A stretch of 64,000 bases of DNA, taken from the NCBI RefSeq assembly GCF_002869965.1, contig NZ_PEBS01000023.1:1-64000 (forward strand), read 5' to 3'. The notes below the pieces were generated by a model. The model was not told where the DNA came from, searched no databases, and saw only the letters and a list, made by a program, of their open reading frames with translations. The stretch is from Janthinobacterium sp. ROICE36. GTDB taxonomy: Bacteria > Pseudomonadota > Gammaproteobacteria > Burkholderiales > Burkholderiaceae_D. The translations under genes and the position numbers were made by a program. Each line of letters begins with the position of its first letter. Position 1 is the stretch's first letter. Below, in pieces: positions 1-7,479 of this stretch.

Positions 1-56
1 TCAAGCTCACCGCGCGTCAGGGCGGAGAGATCGGGAGGGGTACGTTTTTTTGCCAT
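1..56 (-). CDS. 5' end of a divergent gene, product unknown (partial)
   Basis: Only the first 18 codons are inside the window. Reading from an ATG at 56 on the minus strand gives MAKKRTPPDLSALTRGEL, and the frame stays open to the left edge. The gene is divergent from the LysR gene, which is the usual arrangement for a LysR target or neighbour. The fragment is too short to assign a family. It could belong to the tropone-type cluster that starts here or be an unrelated flank. Confidence 0.5.
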   Translation of the reverse strand, partial: MAKKRTPPDLSALTRGEL

Positions 57-153
57 GACAGCATGATGAGCCGGTTTGAAAAGGTTTACAACTGTTTTTT
101 GAAACACTGCTCATGCTGAACAGTTACCTTTTAACTTAATGGACCCGCCCCTC

Positions 154-1041
154 ATGGAAATCCATCACCTGAAAACCTTCGCCACGGTGGCGCGCGAGGG
201 CAGCATTACGCGCGCATCCGAACGGCTCTTCCTGAGCCAGCCCGCAGTCAGTGCCCATGTCAAGGCGATGGAAGATTATCTCGGCCTGACCTTGTTTGAC
301 CGCACGGCGCGCGGCATGAGCCTGACCAGCAGCGGTCAGCGCATCCTGGCCAAGGCCGAACGCACGCTCAACATCCACCGCGAACTGCTCGACGAAGCCA
401 ACCACATCAAGGGCCGCCTGGCCGGCAAGCTGCGCATCGGCGTCGGCGGCCAGTCCAACAACGAAGCCATAGGCCGGCTGGTGCGGCGCTTTTCCGAGCA
501 CCATCCGGAAGTCGAAGTCTCGCTGGAACACGGCAGTTCCAGCGGCACCCTGAACGGCATCCGCAACGGCACGCTTGACGCGGGTTTCTACAACGAGGCG
601 CGCTCGCCCGACGATGACCTGATGACCATCGAAGTGGCGTGCTTCCCCGTCTACGTGGCGGCGCCGGCCGGCATGCTCGACATCACCCAGCCGCTCGACT
701 GGAACGCACTGGCCGAGCTGCCGTGGATCTTCGCGCCATCGAGCTTGTGCTGCGGCGGCGCCGCCGAGCACCTGTTCAAGACGCGCAATTTCCGTCCGCG
801 CCGCATCATCAGCATCGACCGCGAAAGCGTCACCCGCTCGATGCTGGCCGAGCGCGTGGGCGTCGGCCTGCTGCATGGCGACACGGCGCTGGAAGCGCAG
901 CGCCTCGGGGAAATCGATATTCTGTGCGTGGCCCAGTCCTCCGTGCGCAATCTGTTCGCGCACCTGGCCTCGCGCGCCAGCGAGCCGATGTTCGAGGCGA
1001 TCAATGATGCGCTGAGCGAATCGGGCATATTGGCGGCCTGA
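154..1041 (+). CDS. LysR-family transcriptional regulator (TdaA-like by context)
   Basis: A 295-residue protein if started at the ATG of MEIHHLKTF; an in-frame ATG 15 bases upstream is also possible, and neither has a clear Shine-Dalgarno. Residues 1-60 form the winged helix-turn-helix (SITRASERLFLSQPAVSAHV) and the rest is the periplasmic-binding-like effector domain, a normal LysR length. It sits convergent to the acyl-CoA-dehydrogenase-like gene of the adjacent operon. In characterised TDA producers the cluster regulator TdaA is also a LysR protein, so I infer that it controls the operons at 1085-7206 and 7480-10499. The effector is unknown, and the TdaA relationship is from context rather than from a sequence comparison. 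Confidence 0.92.
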   Translation: MEIHHLKTFATVAREGSITRASERLFLSQPAVSAHVKAMEDYLGLTLFDRTARGMSLTSSGQRILAKAERTLNIHRELLDEANHIKGRLAGKLRIGVGGQSNNEAIGRLVRRFSEHHPEVEVSLEHGSSSGTLNGIRNGTLDAGFYNEARSPDDDLMTIEVACFPVYVAAPAGMLDITQPLDWNALAELPWIFAPSSLCCGGAAEHLFKTRNFRPRRIISIDRESVTRSMLAERVGVGLLHGDTALEAQRLGEIDILCVAQSSVRNLFAHLASRASEPMFEAINDALSESGILAA

Positions 1042-1055
1042 GCCGCCAATATGCC
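1024..1055. terminator. Perfect 14-bp inverted repeat between convergent genes
   Basis: A 14-base arm at 1024-1037 is followed by the loop ctga and its exact reverse complement at 1042-1055. The stop codon of the LysR gene lies in the loop. There is no U-tract on either side, so it is not a classical intrinsic terminator. Its place between converging genes suggests transcript 3'-end formation or protection for both. Confidence 0.55.
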
Positions 1056-1084
1056 GTGCGAGTGCCACAGCCAGCGCGGGAAAC

Positions 1085-2212
1085 CTAGCCAGCCAGGCGC
1101 TGCATCTGATTGAAGATATTTTTGCGGTGCATTTCTTCGGTGCCGCCCACGCTGGCGAAAGCCAGGGCATTTTTCATCAGCTCGGCCACACGGCCGTTGT
1201 GATAGCCAAGACTGCCGTACAGCTTGACCAGACTGGTGGCGCTGTTGATCAGGTCTTCGGATCCCACCAGCTTGGCGATGGAACAGCTCATCAACCCTTC
1301 CCGCTGGCCTGCCAGCAATTGCGACAGCGCGCCAAACGCCAGCCATCGCGAACGTTCCATGCCGATGCGGATATCGACCAGGCGCCGCTGCACGTACTGG
1401 TGGTTGTCGATGCTGCTATTGAAGCTGCTGCGGCTGGCCGCGTAGCGCATCGCCTCGTCCAGGTAGGGCGCGATCAGGTTGGCCGCCGCCAGGCCGTAAT
1501 ACAGGCGTCCCAGCGAAATGGTGTCGATCAGCGTGGCCAAGCCGCGCCCGGGCGCGCCCAGCAGCTGCGAAGGGAGCACGGCCACAGCATCGAAATGCAG
1601 GGCGCCGGTGGGCAGGTTGCGGTTGCCCAGCTTGTCGTCCACCAGGCCGGCGCGCAGGCCCGGCGTGCCGCGGTCGACCAGCGCCAGCGCGATGTTGTGC
1701 TCTTCCTTGTCCGCCAGCCGGCAGACGATCAGGGCGAAATCCATGATGGGCGCGTGCGCGATATTGTATTTGCCGCCATTGAGCACATAACCGTCTGCCG
1801 TGGTGCGCAAGGTACTCTGGATGCTGCGCACGTCCGTGCCCGTGCCCGGCTCGGCAATACCGGTGGCGCTGACGTCGCCGCGCAGGATGGCGCCGAAATA
1901 GCGGTCGCGCTGCCCCTCTGTGCCGTGCCGCTCCAGGCCGCGCACCATGCCGGCCTGGGCGATGACCGACAGCAGCAGTTCCGGCGCACCGATGGTGGAT
2001 GACAGGCCGTCGAGGGCGGCCGTAAAACGCCACCAGTCGCCCGTCGCGTGATCGCTGCCGGGCACGATCATGCGCCACAGGCCGGCATCGCGCAGGCGCT
2101 GCCAGCCGTCAAAATCGAAGCCTTCGGCGCGCGCGGCGGCGCCGGCGGCAATGTCGCTGCCGATGCCGGCGTAGCGCTGGCGTATCTCGCCCTGTTGCGG
2201 TGTAAACATCAT
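1085..2212 (-). CDS. tdaE: Acyl-CoA-dehydrogenase-fold flavoprotein (TdaE-like)
   Basis: 375 residues with the acyl-CoA dehydrogenase layout: helical N-terminal domain, FAD-binding beta domain (SATGIAEPGTGTDVRS near residue 140) and C-terminal helical domain ending GGTEEMHRKNIF. The usual catalytic Glu of the C-terminal (Y)EGT motif is replaced by Gly356, so ordinary alpha,beta-dehydrogenation is unlikely. In TDA producers the ACAD-like TdaE is a flavin oxygenase that acts on a seven-membered-ring CoA ester. That role is inferred here from the neighbouring GST, HFCD flavoprotein, thioesterase and PaaZ2-like genes. It is the last gene of the minus-strand operon. The start may be either of two adjacent ATGs (2212 or 2209). 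The gene symbol is by homology and context. Confidence 0.82.
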   Translation of the reverse strand: MMFTPQQGEIRQRYAGIGSDIAAGAAARAEGFDFDGWQRLRDAGLWRMIVPGSDHATGDWWRFTAALDGLSSTIGAPELLLSVIAQAGMVRGLERHGTEGQRDRYFGAILRGDVSATGIAEPGTGTDVRSIQSTLRTTADGYVLNGGKYNIAHAPIMDFALIVCRLADKEEHNIALALVDRGTPGLRAGLVDDKLGNRNLPTGALHFDAVAVLPSQLLGAPGRGLATLIDTISLGRLYYGLAAANLIAPYLDEAMRYAASRSSFNSSIDNHQYVQRRLVDIRIGMERSRWLAFGALSQLLAGQREGLMSCSIAKLVGSEDLINSATSLVKLYGSLGYHNGRVAELMKNALAFASVGGTEEMHRKNIFNQMQRLAG

Positions 2213-2269
2213 GCTTGGCCTTGTTGATCAGTTAAAGGTGTAAGGGAAGGAAGCGCAGGCGGCCCCGTG

Positions 2270-2962
2270 TCAGTCCGACAGGATGACGGAGCGCCCGATG
2301 GCGCCATGCAGGTCGAGGCAGCGCTCGAACCAGGTGCTGACGGGATCGTCGACCGGCAGCAAGGGCGTCGGCACGGTGATGCGCGCCCATTGCAGCACGC
2401 CGAACAGGATGTAGTCGGCAAACAGGGGTTGCGCGCCGCCCAGCCAGGACTGCTTGGCCAGCACGCTGCGCAGCGGTGCGAATTTTTCCGGCAGGGCCGC
2501 CAGTTCGATGTGGCGGGTGGCAGAAGCTTCTTCCAGGGTCTTGCCGAAGCGCTTCTCGCGCGCCGCGCGGAAATACGCCTGGTCCGCCGGCGACATCAGC
2601 GCATGCATGTCCATGGCGGCGATGGCCGAGACGGGCGGATGGATGACCGTCTGGCTGAAGCTTTCGACGAAACGGGCCATGGCCTGGCCGCCCGGGCCGC
2701 CGAACAGGCTGGGCCGGTCCGGATAGGCGCGCTCCAGGTGCACGGCGATTTCAAAGCTGTCGCCCTCGATGTGGCCGTTGTCGTTCAGCACTGGCACGCT
2801 CTTGTAGCTGCCGTCCTCGATACCGGCGATTTCGGCGAAGGAGACGGGCCGCACCTCGGCCTGCAATTCCTTGTGCTTGAGTGCCATGATGATCTTCCAT
2901 ACATGGGGCGAATAATGACGGCGCCGGTCGGCGGCGCACAGGCTATACAGGATGATGGACAT
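2270..2962 (-). CDS. tdaB: Glutathione S-transferase (TdaB-like)
   Basis: 230 residues. The N-terminal thioredoxin-like domain starts MSIILYSLCAADRR and carries the cis-Pro glutathione-binding segment KSVPVLNDNGHIEGDSFEIA. An all-helical C-terminal domain follows. A GGAGAG ribosome site lies 6 bases before the ATG, which supports this start. In TDA producers the GST-family protein TdaB is needed for the product and is thought to act in sulfur incorporation. Here it is co-directional with a C-S lyase and a GATase-like hydrolase, and a GshB-like enzyme is encoded divergently, so attachment of glutathione to an electrophilic tropone ring is the most coherent reading. A general detoxifying GST remains possible. 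Confidence 0.85.
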   Translation of the reverse strand: MSIILYSLCAADRRRHYSPHVWKIIMALKHKELQAEVRPVSFAEIAGIEDGSYKSVPVLNDNGHIEGDSFEIAVHLERAYPDRPSLFGGPGGQAMARFVESFSQTVIHPPVSAIAAMDMHALMSPADQAYFRAAREKRFGKTLEEASATRHIELAALPEKFAPLRSVLAKQSWLGGAQPLFADYILFGVLQWARITVPTPLLPVDDPVSTWFERCLDLHGAIGRSVILSD

Positions 2963-2985
2963 GCGGTTCTCTCCAGTTGGGAAGG

Positions 2986-3594
2986 TCAGGCTGCCGCGCC
3001 GCTCAGCGCCAGGCGCTGCACGCCGCTGGCGGGGAAGCGTTCGCGCAGCAGCGCCAGCACCTGCTCGGGACTCGGCAGCGAGTGGTGGCCGTGCATGCGC
3101 CCGAGCAGCGGATCGAAATGCTCGCGCCAGACGGGGTCGATGATGATGTAGCCGTCCTCGCGCAGCTGCGCCAGATTGCGCTGCACGGCCGGCTTGGCCA
3201 GCATCGGCCCGCCCATCACGGGAAACAGCAGCACGGGAAAGGTGGCGGCCAGGATCACGGTGGTCAGGCGGTTGCCGGAAAAACCGTTCGCCACGGCCGC
3301 CAGCGTATTCGCCGTGGCGGGCAGCACCAGCAGCAGGTCATGCTCGGCGGCCAGGCGGCCCGGCTTGTCGGTCGGCCAATCCTGCGGCCGCTCGCCGCTG
3401 ATGACGCGGTCGACGTACAGCGCGATCGATTCCGGCTTGAGGAAGTTGGTGGCATTCGGCGTCATCAGCACGCTCAGCTCGCAATCGAGATGGTCCTTGA
3501 TGATGCGCAGATAGTTCGGCAGCAAGGTCGAATCGAGCGATCCCGTGACGCCGATGAGGATGCGCGGCTTGTTTTTTTTGATGGGCGTTTCCAT
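2986..3594 (-). CDS. tdaF: HFCD-family flavoprotein (TdaF-like)
   Basis: 202 residues from ATG at 3594; a GTG start at 3618 is also in frame. It has the homo-oligomeric flavin-containing Cys decarboxylase fold of PPC decarboxylase, EpiD and UbiX: an N-terminal RILIGVTGS phosphate loop and a LPATANT segment equivalent to the PASANT motif. The substrate-recognition motif PxMNxxMW is present only as PVMGGPML, so the Asn and Trp are missing. HFCD enzymes oxidise or decarboxylate cysteine-containing substrates using FMN. TDA clusters contain such a protein, TdaF, whose exact step is unsettled. A role on the cysteine-conjugated or dithiol intermediate is inference. Confidence 0.83.
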   Translation of the reverse strand: METPIKKNKPRILIGVTGSLDSTLLPNYLRIIKDHLDCELSVLMTPNATNFLKPESIALYVDRVISGERPQDWPTDKPGRLAAEHDLLLVLPATANTLAAVANGFSGNRLTTVILAATFPVLLFPVMGGPMLAKPAVQRNLAQLREDGYIIIDPVWREHFDPLLGRMHGHHSLPSPEQVLALLRERFPASGVQRLALSGAAA

Positions 3595-3630
3595 GATGTC
3601 GTATCCAGGTAGTGGCACGCGTGTGCCGGG

Positions 3631-4851
3631 TTAAGTGTGTACGGGCAGGCGGCGGCGCTGGTGCACGCGCACCGCCATGACCATGCGGTTGAGGATATCG
3701 GCCAGCAGCGGCTGCGAGGTGGCGAAATTGAGGCGCGCACAGTGCGCGGCGCGCGCGTCGAAGACTTCGCCCGGGCTGAGCGCCACGCGCGCATGCTGGA
3801 GGAAGAAATCCGCCGCCGGCTGGTCCAGCTCCAGCGCGCCGCAATCGAGCCACAGCAGATACGTCCCCTGCGGCACGTGGAAGCGGACGGACGGCAGCTC
3901 GCGGCGCAGGGTCTGCACCGCGTAGTCGCGCATGGCCAGCAGGTGCGCCAGCACGGCGTCGAGCCAGGGCTGGCCGTCGTTCCAGGCCGCCACGGTGGCG
4001 TCGATGCCCAGACTGTTGACGGCGCCAGTCAGGCGCGCCGGCAGGCGCGCGTGGAAGCGCTGCTGCAGCTCCAGCGTGCCGAAATGGGCGACGGCGCAGC
4101 GCAGGCCGGCGATATTGAAGCTCTTGGTGGCGGAGTTCAGGGTGACGGTGCGCGCGGCTGCCGCCTGCGACAGCGAGGCCAATGGCAGATGGCGCGCGCC
4201 CGGGTAGACCAGGTCGGCATGGATTTCGTCGGACACCACAATCAAGGCATGGCGCTCGGCGAAGGCCAGCACGCTCTCCAGCTCCGCGCGGCTCAGCACG
4301 CGCCCCGTCGGATTGTGTGGATTGCACAGGATGAGCACGCGCGTGCGGGCATCGACGGCGTGCGCCAGGCGCTCCAGGTCGAGCTGATAGCCGTCGGCAG
4401 CGGCGCGCATTTCCAGCGCGATCAGGCGCCGGCCCGTGCCCTCGACCGCCTCGCGGAACGGCGCATAGTGCGGCACTTGCACGATCACGCCGTCGCCCGG
4501 GTCGGAAAACGCCATCACCGCGGCAAACGTCGCCTGCACCAGGTCGGGCAGGACCAGCACCTGGTCGGCCTCGGCGTGCCAGCCGTACAAGCGGCGCATG
4601 CGCGCGGCGAAGGCGTGCGCCACGGCGCGGTCGGCCTTGCGCCCGTCGCGCAGGGGGTAAGTGAAATCGACGTGCCGCAGCATCTGCGCCAGCGCCGCCT
4701 GCACGGCGGGCGCGGTGCCCAGGTCCATGTCGGCCACGCAGGCGGCAAGCACGCCGGGCTGGTACTGGCTCCACTTGAAACTCTGGCGCGCCAGCAACTG
4801 CTCCAGGCTCAGCGCCAGGCCCTCCTGCAGGGTAGCGGGCTGGCGACTCAT
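3631..4851 (-). CDS. MalY/PatB-type PLP-dependent C-S lyase (cystathionine beta-lyase-like)
   Basis: 406 residues from the ATG at 4851. This ATG overlaps the stop of the upstream gene (ATGA), which decides the start. It is a fold-type I aminotransferase of the MalY/PatB class. The PLP lysine lies in NSATKSFNIAGLR and the PLP contacts include ILCNPHNPTGR and VVSDEIHADL. Family members cleave cysteine S-conjugates to a thiol, pyruvate and ammonia, and several TDA producers carry patB with the tda genes. The operon position between the GATase-like and HFCD genes fits release of a ring thiol from a cysteine conjugate. An aminotransferase activity cannot be excluded. Confidence 0.88.
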   Translation of the reverse strand: MSRQPATLQEGLALSLEQLLARQSFKWSQYQPGVLAACVADMDLGTAPAVQAALAQMLRHVDFTYPLRDGRKADRAVAHAFAARMRRLYGWHAEADQVLVLPDLVQATFAAVMAFSDPGDGVIVQVPHYAPFREAVEGTGRRLIALEMRAAADGYQLDLERLAHAVDARTRVLILCNPHNPTGRVLSRAELESVLAFAERHALIVVSDEIHADLVYPGARHLPLASLSQAAAARTVTLNSATKSFNIAGLRCAVAHFGTLELQQRFHARLPARLTGAVNSLGIDATVAAWNDGQPWLDAVLAHLLAMRDYAVQTLRRELPSVRFHVPQGTYLLWLDCGALELDQPAADFFLQHARVALSPGEVFDARAAHCARLNFATSQPLLADILNRMVMAVRVHQRRRLPVHT

Positions 4852-5570
4852 GCTTCGGTAAACACGCGGTTCAGGAAGCCGTTGAACCATGCCCGCAACG
4901 CCTTGTCGTGCAACACTCGTCCCTGCAGGTGCTGTTCACCCTGTTGCGCGTTCGGCAGGTGGAAGCGGTGCGCGCCCTTCACTGCCCAGCGGCGCTGCAT
5001 GGCCAGGGTCAGCTCGGGATGGTACTGGATGCCCCAGGCTTTCTCGCCGTAGCGGAAGGCCTGGTTGCGGTAGGCGTCGCCCTCGGCCAGCAAGATGGCG
5101 CCCTTGGGCAGCTCGAAACCCTCCATGTGGAAGTGGTACACCATATCCGGCCACTTGGGCATGATGCTTTGGCCTTCGGCCGTCGGTTTCAGCCGATACC
5201 AGCCGATCTCCGTGATGTCGCCCTCGGCCGCCGTCACCTTGCAGCCGAGATTCTTGGCCAGCATCTGCGCGCCCAGGCAGATGCCGAGGTATGGCCGGTT
5301 TTCCGCCAGCGGTACGGACAGCCACTCAATCTCGCGGCGGATGTGCGCGTCGCTGTCGTTCGCGCTCATCGGGCCGCCGAACGAGATCACGCCCGCGTGG
5401 CCATCGAGGGTGTCGGGCAGCGGATCGCCGCACACGGGACGGCGGATATCGAGTTCAAAGCCCTTGTCGCGCAGCAGTTTGCCGGCGCGACCCGGCGTCG
5501 ACGCCTCCTGGCGCAATATCGCCAGGATCGGCCGCTTGCGCCCGCGCCGGCCTTGCATCGTTTCACTCAT
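4848..5570 (-). CDS. Class I glutamine amidotransferase-like protein, candidate gamma-glutamyl hydrolase
   Basis: 240 residues from the ATG at 5570. It is a stand-alone class I GATase fold: VISFGGPMS, the nucleophile elbow GICLGAQ with its Cys, and the His-Glu of WGIQYHPEL. There is no synthetase domain, so it is of the GMP-synthase-like (COG0518) type rather than GuaA. Plant GGP1, in the same superfamily, removes gamma-glutamate from glutathione conjugates during glucosinolate and camalexin synthesis. Given the adjacent GST and C-S lyase I infer the same job here. It overlaps the upstream gene by 8 bases and the downstream gene by 4, so translation is probably coupled. An ammonia-channelling or amidating role is the alternative. 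Confidence 0.82.
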   Translation of the reverse strand: MSETMQGRRGRKRPILAILRQEASTPGRAGKLLRDKGFELDIRRPVCGDPLPDTLDGHAGVISFGGPMSANDSDAHIRREIEWLSVPLAENRPYLGICLGAQMLAKNLGCKVTAAEGDITEIGWYRLKPTAEGQSIMPKWPDMVYHFHMEGFELPKGAILLAEGDAYRNQAFRYGEKAWGIQYHPELTLAMQRRWAVKGAHRFHLPNAQQGEQHLQGRVLHDKALRAWFNGFLNRVFTEA

Positions 5571-6261
5571 GCTGTTCTCCTTGTATCTTGTTGCGCCGGA
5601 TGTAAGACTCGACCAGGCTGGCATACGGCGGCACGAACGTCACCAAAGTCTGCTGGCCCACCTTGATGGTGTCCTTGACGTCGAAATGCAGGTGGATCGG
5701 CAGCTTGTCGACCCACGTGTTCGAGATCCTGCCGATGCGCGCGCCGCGCGCCACCGGCTGCAGTTCGCGCACGGCCAGGTCGCTGGTATTGAGGTGCACA
5801 TAGCGGTACAAGGTGCCGGCGGCTGTCTGCAGGGTCACGCTGAAACGCGCGATTTGCACGATGACGCCATCGTCGGCCGCTACGGCCCAGTGAAAGTTGG
5901 CGCGGCAAGTGGCCGGGCGCAGGTCTTGTCCCTGATGTCCGCCGGACAGGCAGAACGGCAGGTTATCCTTGCGCAGCTCGCAAAAATTGTCGCGCCACGG
6001 ATAGGCATAGTTGGCCTCGTCGCAAGAATCGCCTGCCTTGCCGCGCTGGCCGCCCACGCCATAGAAATGCGAACTGGCGTACGCCGCGCCCTGTTCGATG
6101 GGAAAGCGCATGTCCGGGTACAGCACCGCGGCGCTGGCCACGCCGCTGCCGCTGCCGGGCAGCAGCGCGCCCGGCGGCAGGAAACGTTCATCGCTGCCTG
6201 CCAGTGCGGGCAGCGCCATGGCACTCAGCACGCCCGCCAACAACATCATCTTCATCATCAT
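5563..6261 (-). CDS. Secreted M23 (LytM-fold) metallopeptidase-like protein
   Basis: 232 residues. A short hydrophobic signal peptide (LLAGVLSAMALPALA) precedes a domain with the LytM zinc motifs: HQGQD (His-x3-Asp) near residue 115 and HLHFDV (HxH) near residue 195. GGGAG lies 8 bases ahead of the first of three consecutive ATGs. M23 proteins normally cut glycyl bonds in peptidoglycan. Inside a small-molecule operon this is odd. It could cleave a peptide bond of an exported conjugate (for example Cys-Gly), modify the wall, or be a non-catalytic zinc protein. It shares ATGA with the gene before it. Confidence 0.72.
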   Translation of the reverse strand: MMMKMMLLAGVLSAMALPALAGSDERFLPPGALLPGSGSGVASAAVLYPDMRFPIEQGAAYASSHFYGVGGQRGKAGDSCDEANYAYPWRDNFCELRKDNLPFCLSGGHQGQDLRPATCRANFHWAVAADDGVIVQIARFSVTLQTAAGTLYRYVHLNTSDLAVRELQPVARGARIGRISNTWVDKLPIHLHFDVKDTIKVGQQTLVTFVPPYASLVESYIRRNKIQGEQHE

Positions 6262-6788
6262 GGTTTTTCTCCCGCCACGAGCAGCAGCGCGCGCGCCGCG
6301 TCGGTCAGATATTGCGGATCGGTGCAGCGCTTGTCCTTCAGCGGCTCGTCGCAGCTCATGCGCAACGTGTAGGCGGCGCCGAAGCGCGTGAAACTGTAGT
6401 CCGCGCCGTCGCCTATCGATTCAAAGGCGCCGCCCGCATGTTCGAGCTTCAGGTCACTTGGTGCGAGGAGGTGCGTGGCGCTGCCGAACAGCCCCAGCTT
6501 CGCGCCCGCCGGCGCATACAGGGCCGCATAGGCCGTGCCTTGGCCATGGAAACGCGGCGCGCCCCAGTCGCCTTCGGCCGGCAGCAGCAGTACCGGGATC
6601 CTGACTTGCGCCAGCCCGGCCGGCGCCGTGGCGCGCAGCGGCCGCAGCGCCGCGTCGGCGTGCGCCTGGCCAGCCGCGGGCCAGTCGATCGGCGTCAGCA
6701 CGCGCTGTACCGGTTCGCCGGCGCCGGCGGCGCCCGCGAGCATGGCCAGCGTAGCGCCAAGCGCTTGCAGGGATGCCAGGCACGCCAT
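6258..6788 (-). CDS. Secreted protein of unknown function
   Basis: 176 residues from the ATG at 6788, which begins 1 base past the stop of the thioesterase gene. The N-terminus MACLASLQALGATLAMLAG ends in AGAAGAGE, so it is probably exported. The body has Gly/Ala-rich beta-like segments and a Cys pair near the C-terminus (MSCDEPLKDKRCTDP) that could form a disulfide. I recognise no family. It sits between the thioesterase and the M23-like gene in the tightly packed operon, so it is co-transcribed with the tropone-type genes, and its product may work with the M23-like protein in the periplasm. Confidence 0.7.
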   Translation of the reverse strand: MACLASLQALGATLAMLAGAAGAGEPVQRVLTPIDWPAAGQAHADAALRPLRATAPAGLAQVRIPVLLLPAEGDWGAPRFHGQGTAYAALYAPAGAKLGLFGSATHLLAPSDLKLEHAGGAFESIGDGADYSFTRFGAAYTLRMSCDEPLKDKRCTDPQYLTDAARALLLVAGEKP

Positions 6789-6789
6789 C

Positions 6790-7206
6790 TTAAAGGCTGC
6801 CCTGGTAGGCCAGCACGGTCTGCTTGAACGATTCGGGTACGGGCTGCGTGGCCTGCTTTTCATAGTCGTACATGACGTGCACGGAAATGGCCTTGGCCAT
6901 CACCACGCCCTGCTCGTCGCCGATGTGCATGATGTGCTCCATTTCAAAGCTCTTGCCGCCGAATTTGGAGACATGGCTGAGCACCAGCACCTTGTCGCCG
7001 TACTTGGCCTGGGCGATGTATTCACACGCGGTTTTCACCATAATGTGCGGCAGCTTTTCGCTCTTCGGGATTTCCAGGATGCGGTGCATGTATTCGAGGT
7101 AGGCCGTCTGCATGTACTCGTAGTACACGGGGCTGCTGACGTGGCCCATCGAGTCGGTGTCGCGGTAACGGATGTCGAGATTGGTCTTGAAAGAGCGGCG
7201 CATCAT
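6790..7206 (-). CDS. tdaD: Acyl-CoA thioesterase, 4HBT hotdog fold (TdaD-like)
   Basis: 138 residues, the normal YbgC/FadM size. The active-site region reads RYRDTDSMGHVSSPVYYEYMQ, matching the Asp-x-x-Gly-His signature on the hotdog helix. It would hydrolyse an acyl-CoA intermediate to the free acid. In TDA clusters TdaD is a thioesterase of this type. It is the first gene of the eight-gene minus-strand operon that ends with the ACAD-like gene. The start is one of two adjacent ATGs. A general thioesterase is possible, but the operon position argues for a pathway role. Confidence 0.87.
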   Translation of the reverse strand: MMRRSFKTNLDIRYRDTDSMGHVSSPVYYEYMQTAYLEYMHRILEIPKSEKLPHIMVKTACEYIAQAKYGDKVLVLSHVSKFGGKSFEMEHIMHIGDEQGVVMAKAISVHVMYDYEKQATQPVPESFKQTVLAYQGSL

Positions 7207-7479
7207 TGTGTCCTCATGTGGCGGTTATATCCGGTCAGGCCGGCTTGGGTAGTGACATTTCGCCAATGATGCTAAGACCGAACGAGGGTGCCTCACAAGA
7301 CGCAATAACTGAGGGCGGACGTCCAAATATCTGAGGAGCCGAATGGTGCCTGTTGCGCTACCATCGCTGCAGAAATATTCCAGCGACAAGGACACGACGC
7401 CCGGCGCCGCGGATGCTGCGCGCACTGGCGCGACCGACCGTTTTCCTCTCCCCCAGCGTATTGAATGAAAGGCGCACCG

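Noticed and set aside
3338..4774. A 478-residue minus-strand open frame over the C-S lyase gene
   Set aside because: Shadow of the MalY/PatB gene; Arg/Ala/Gly-rich with no recognisable motif.
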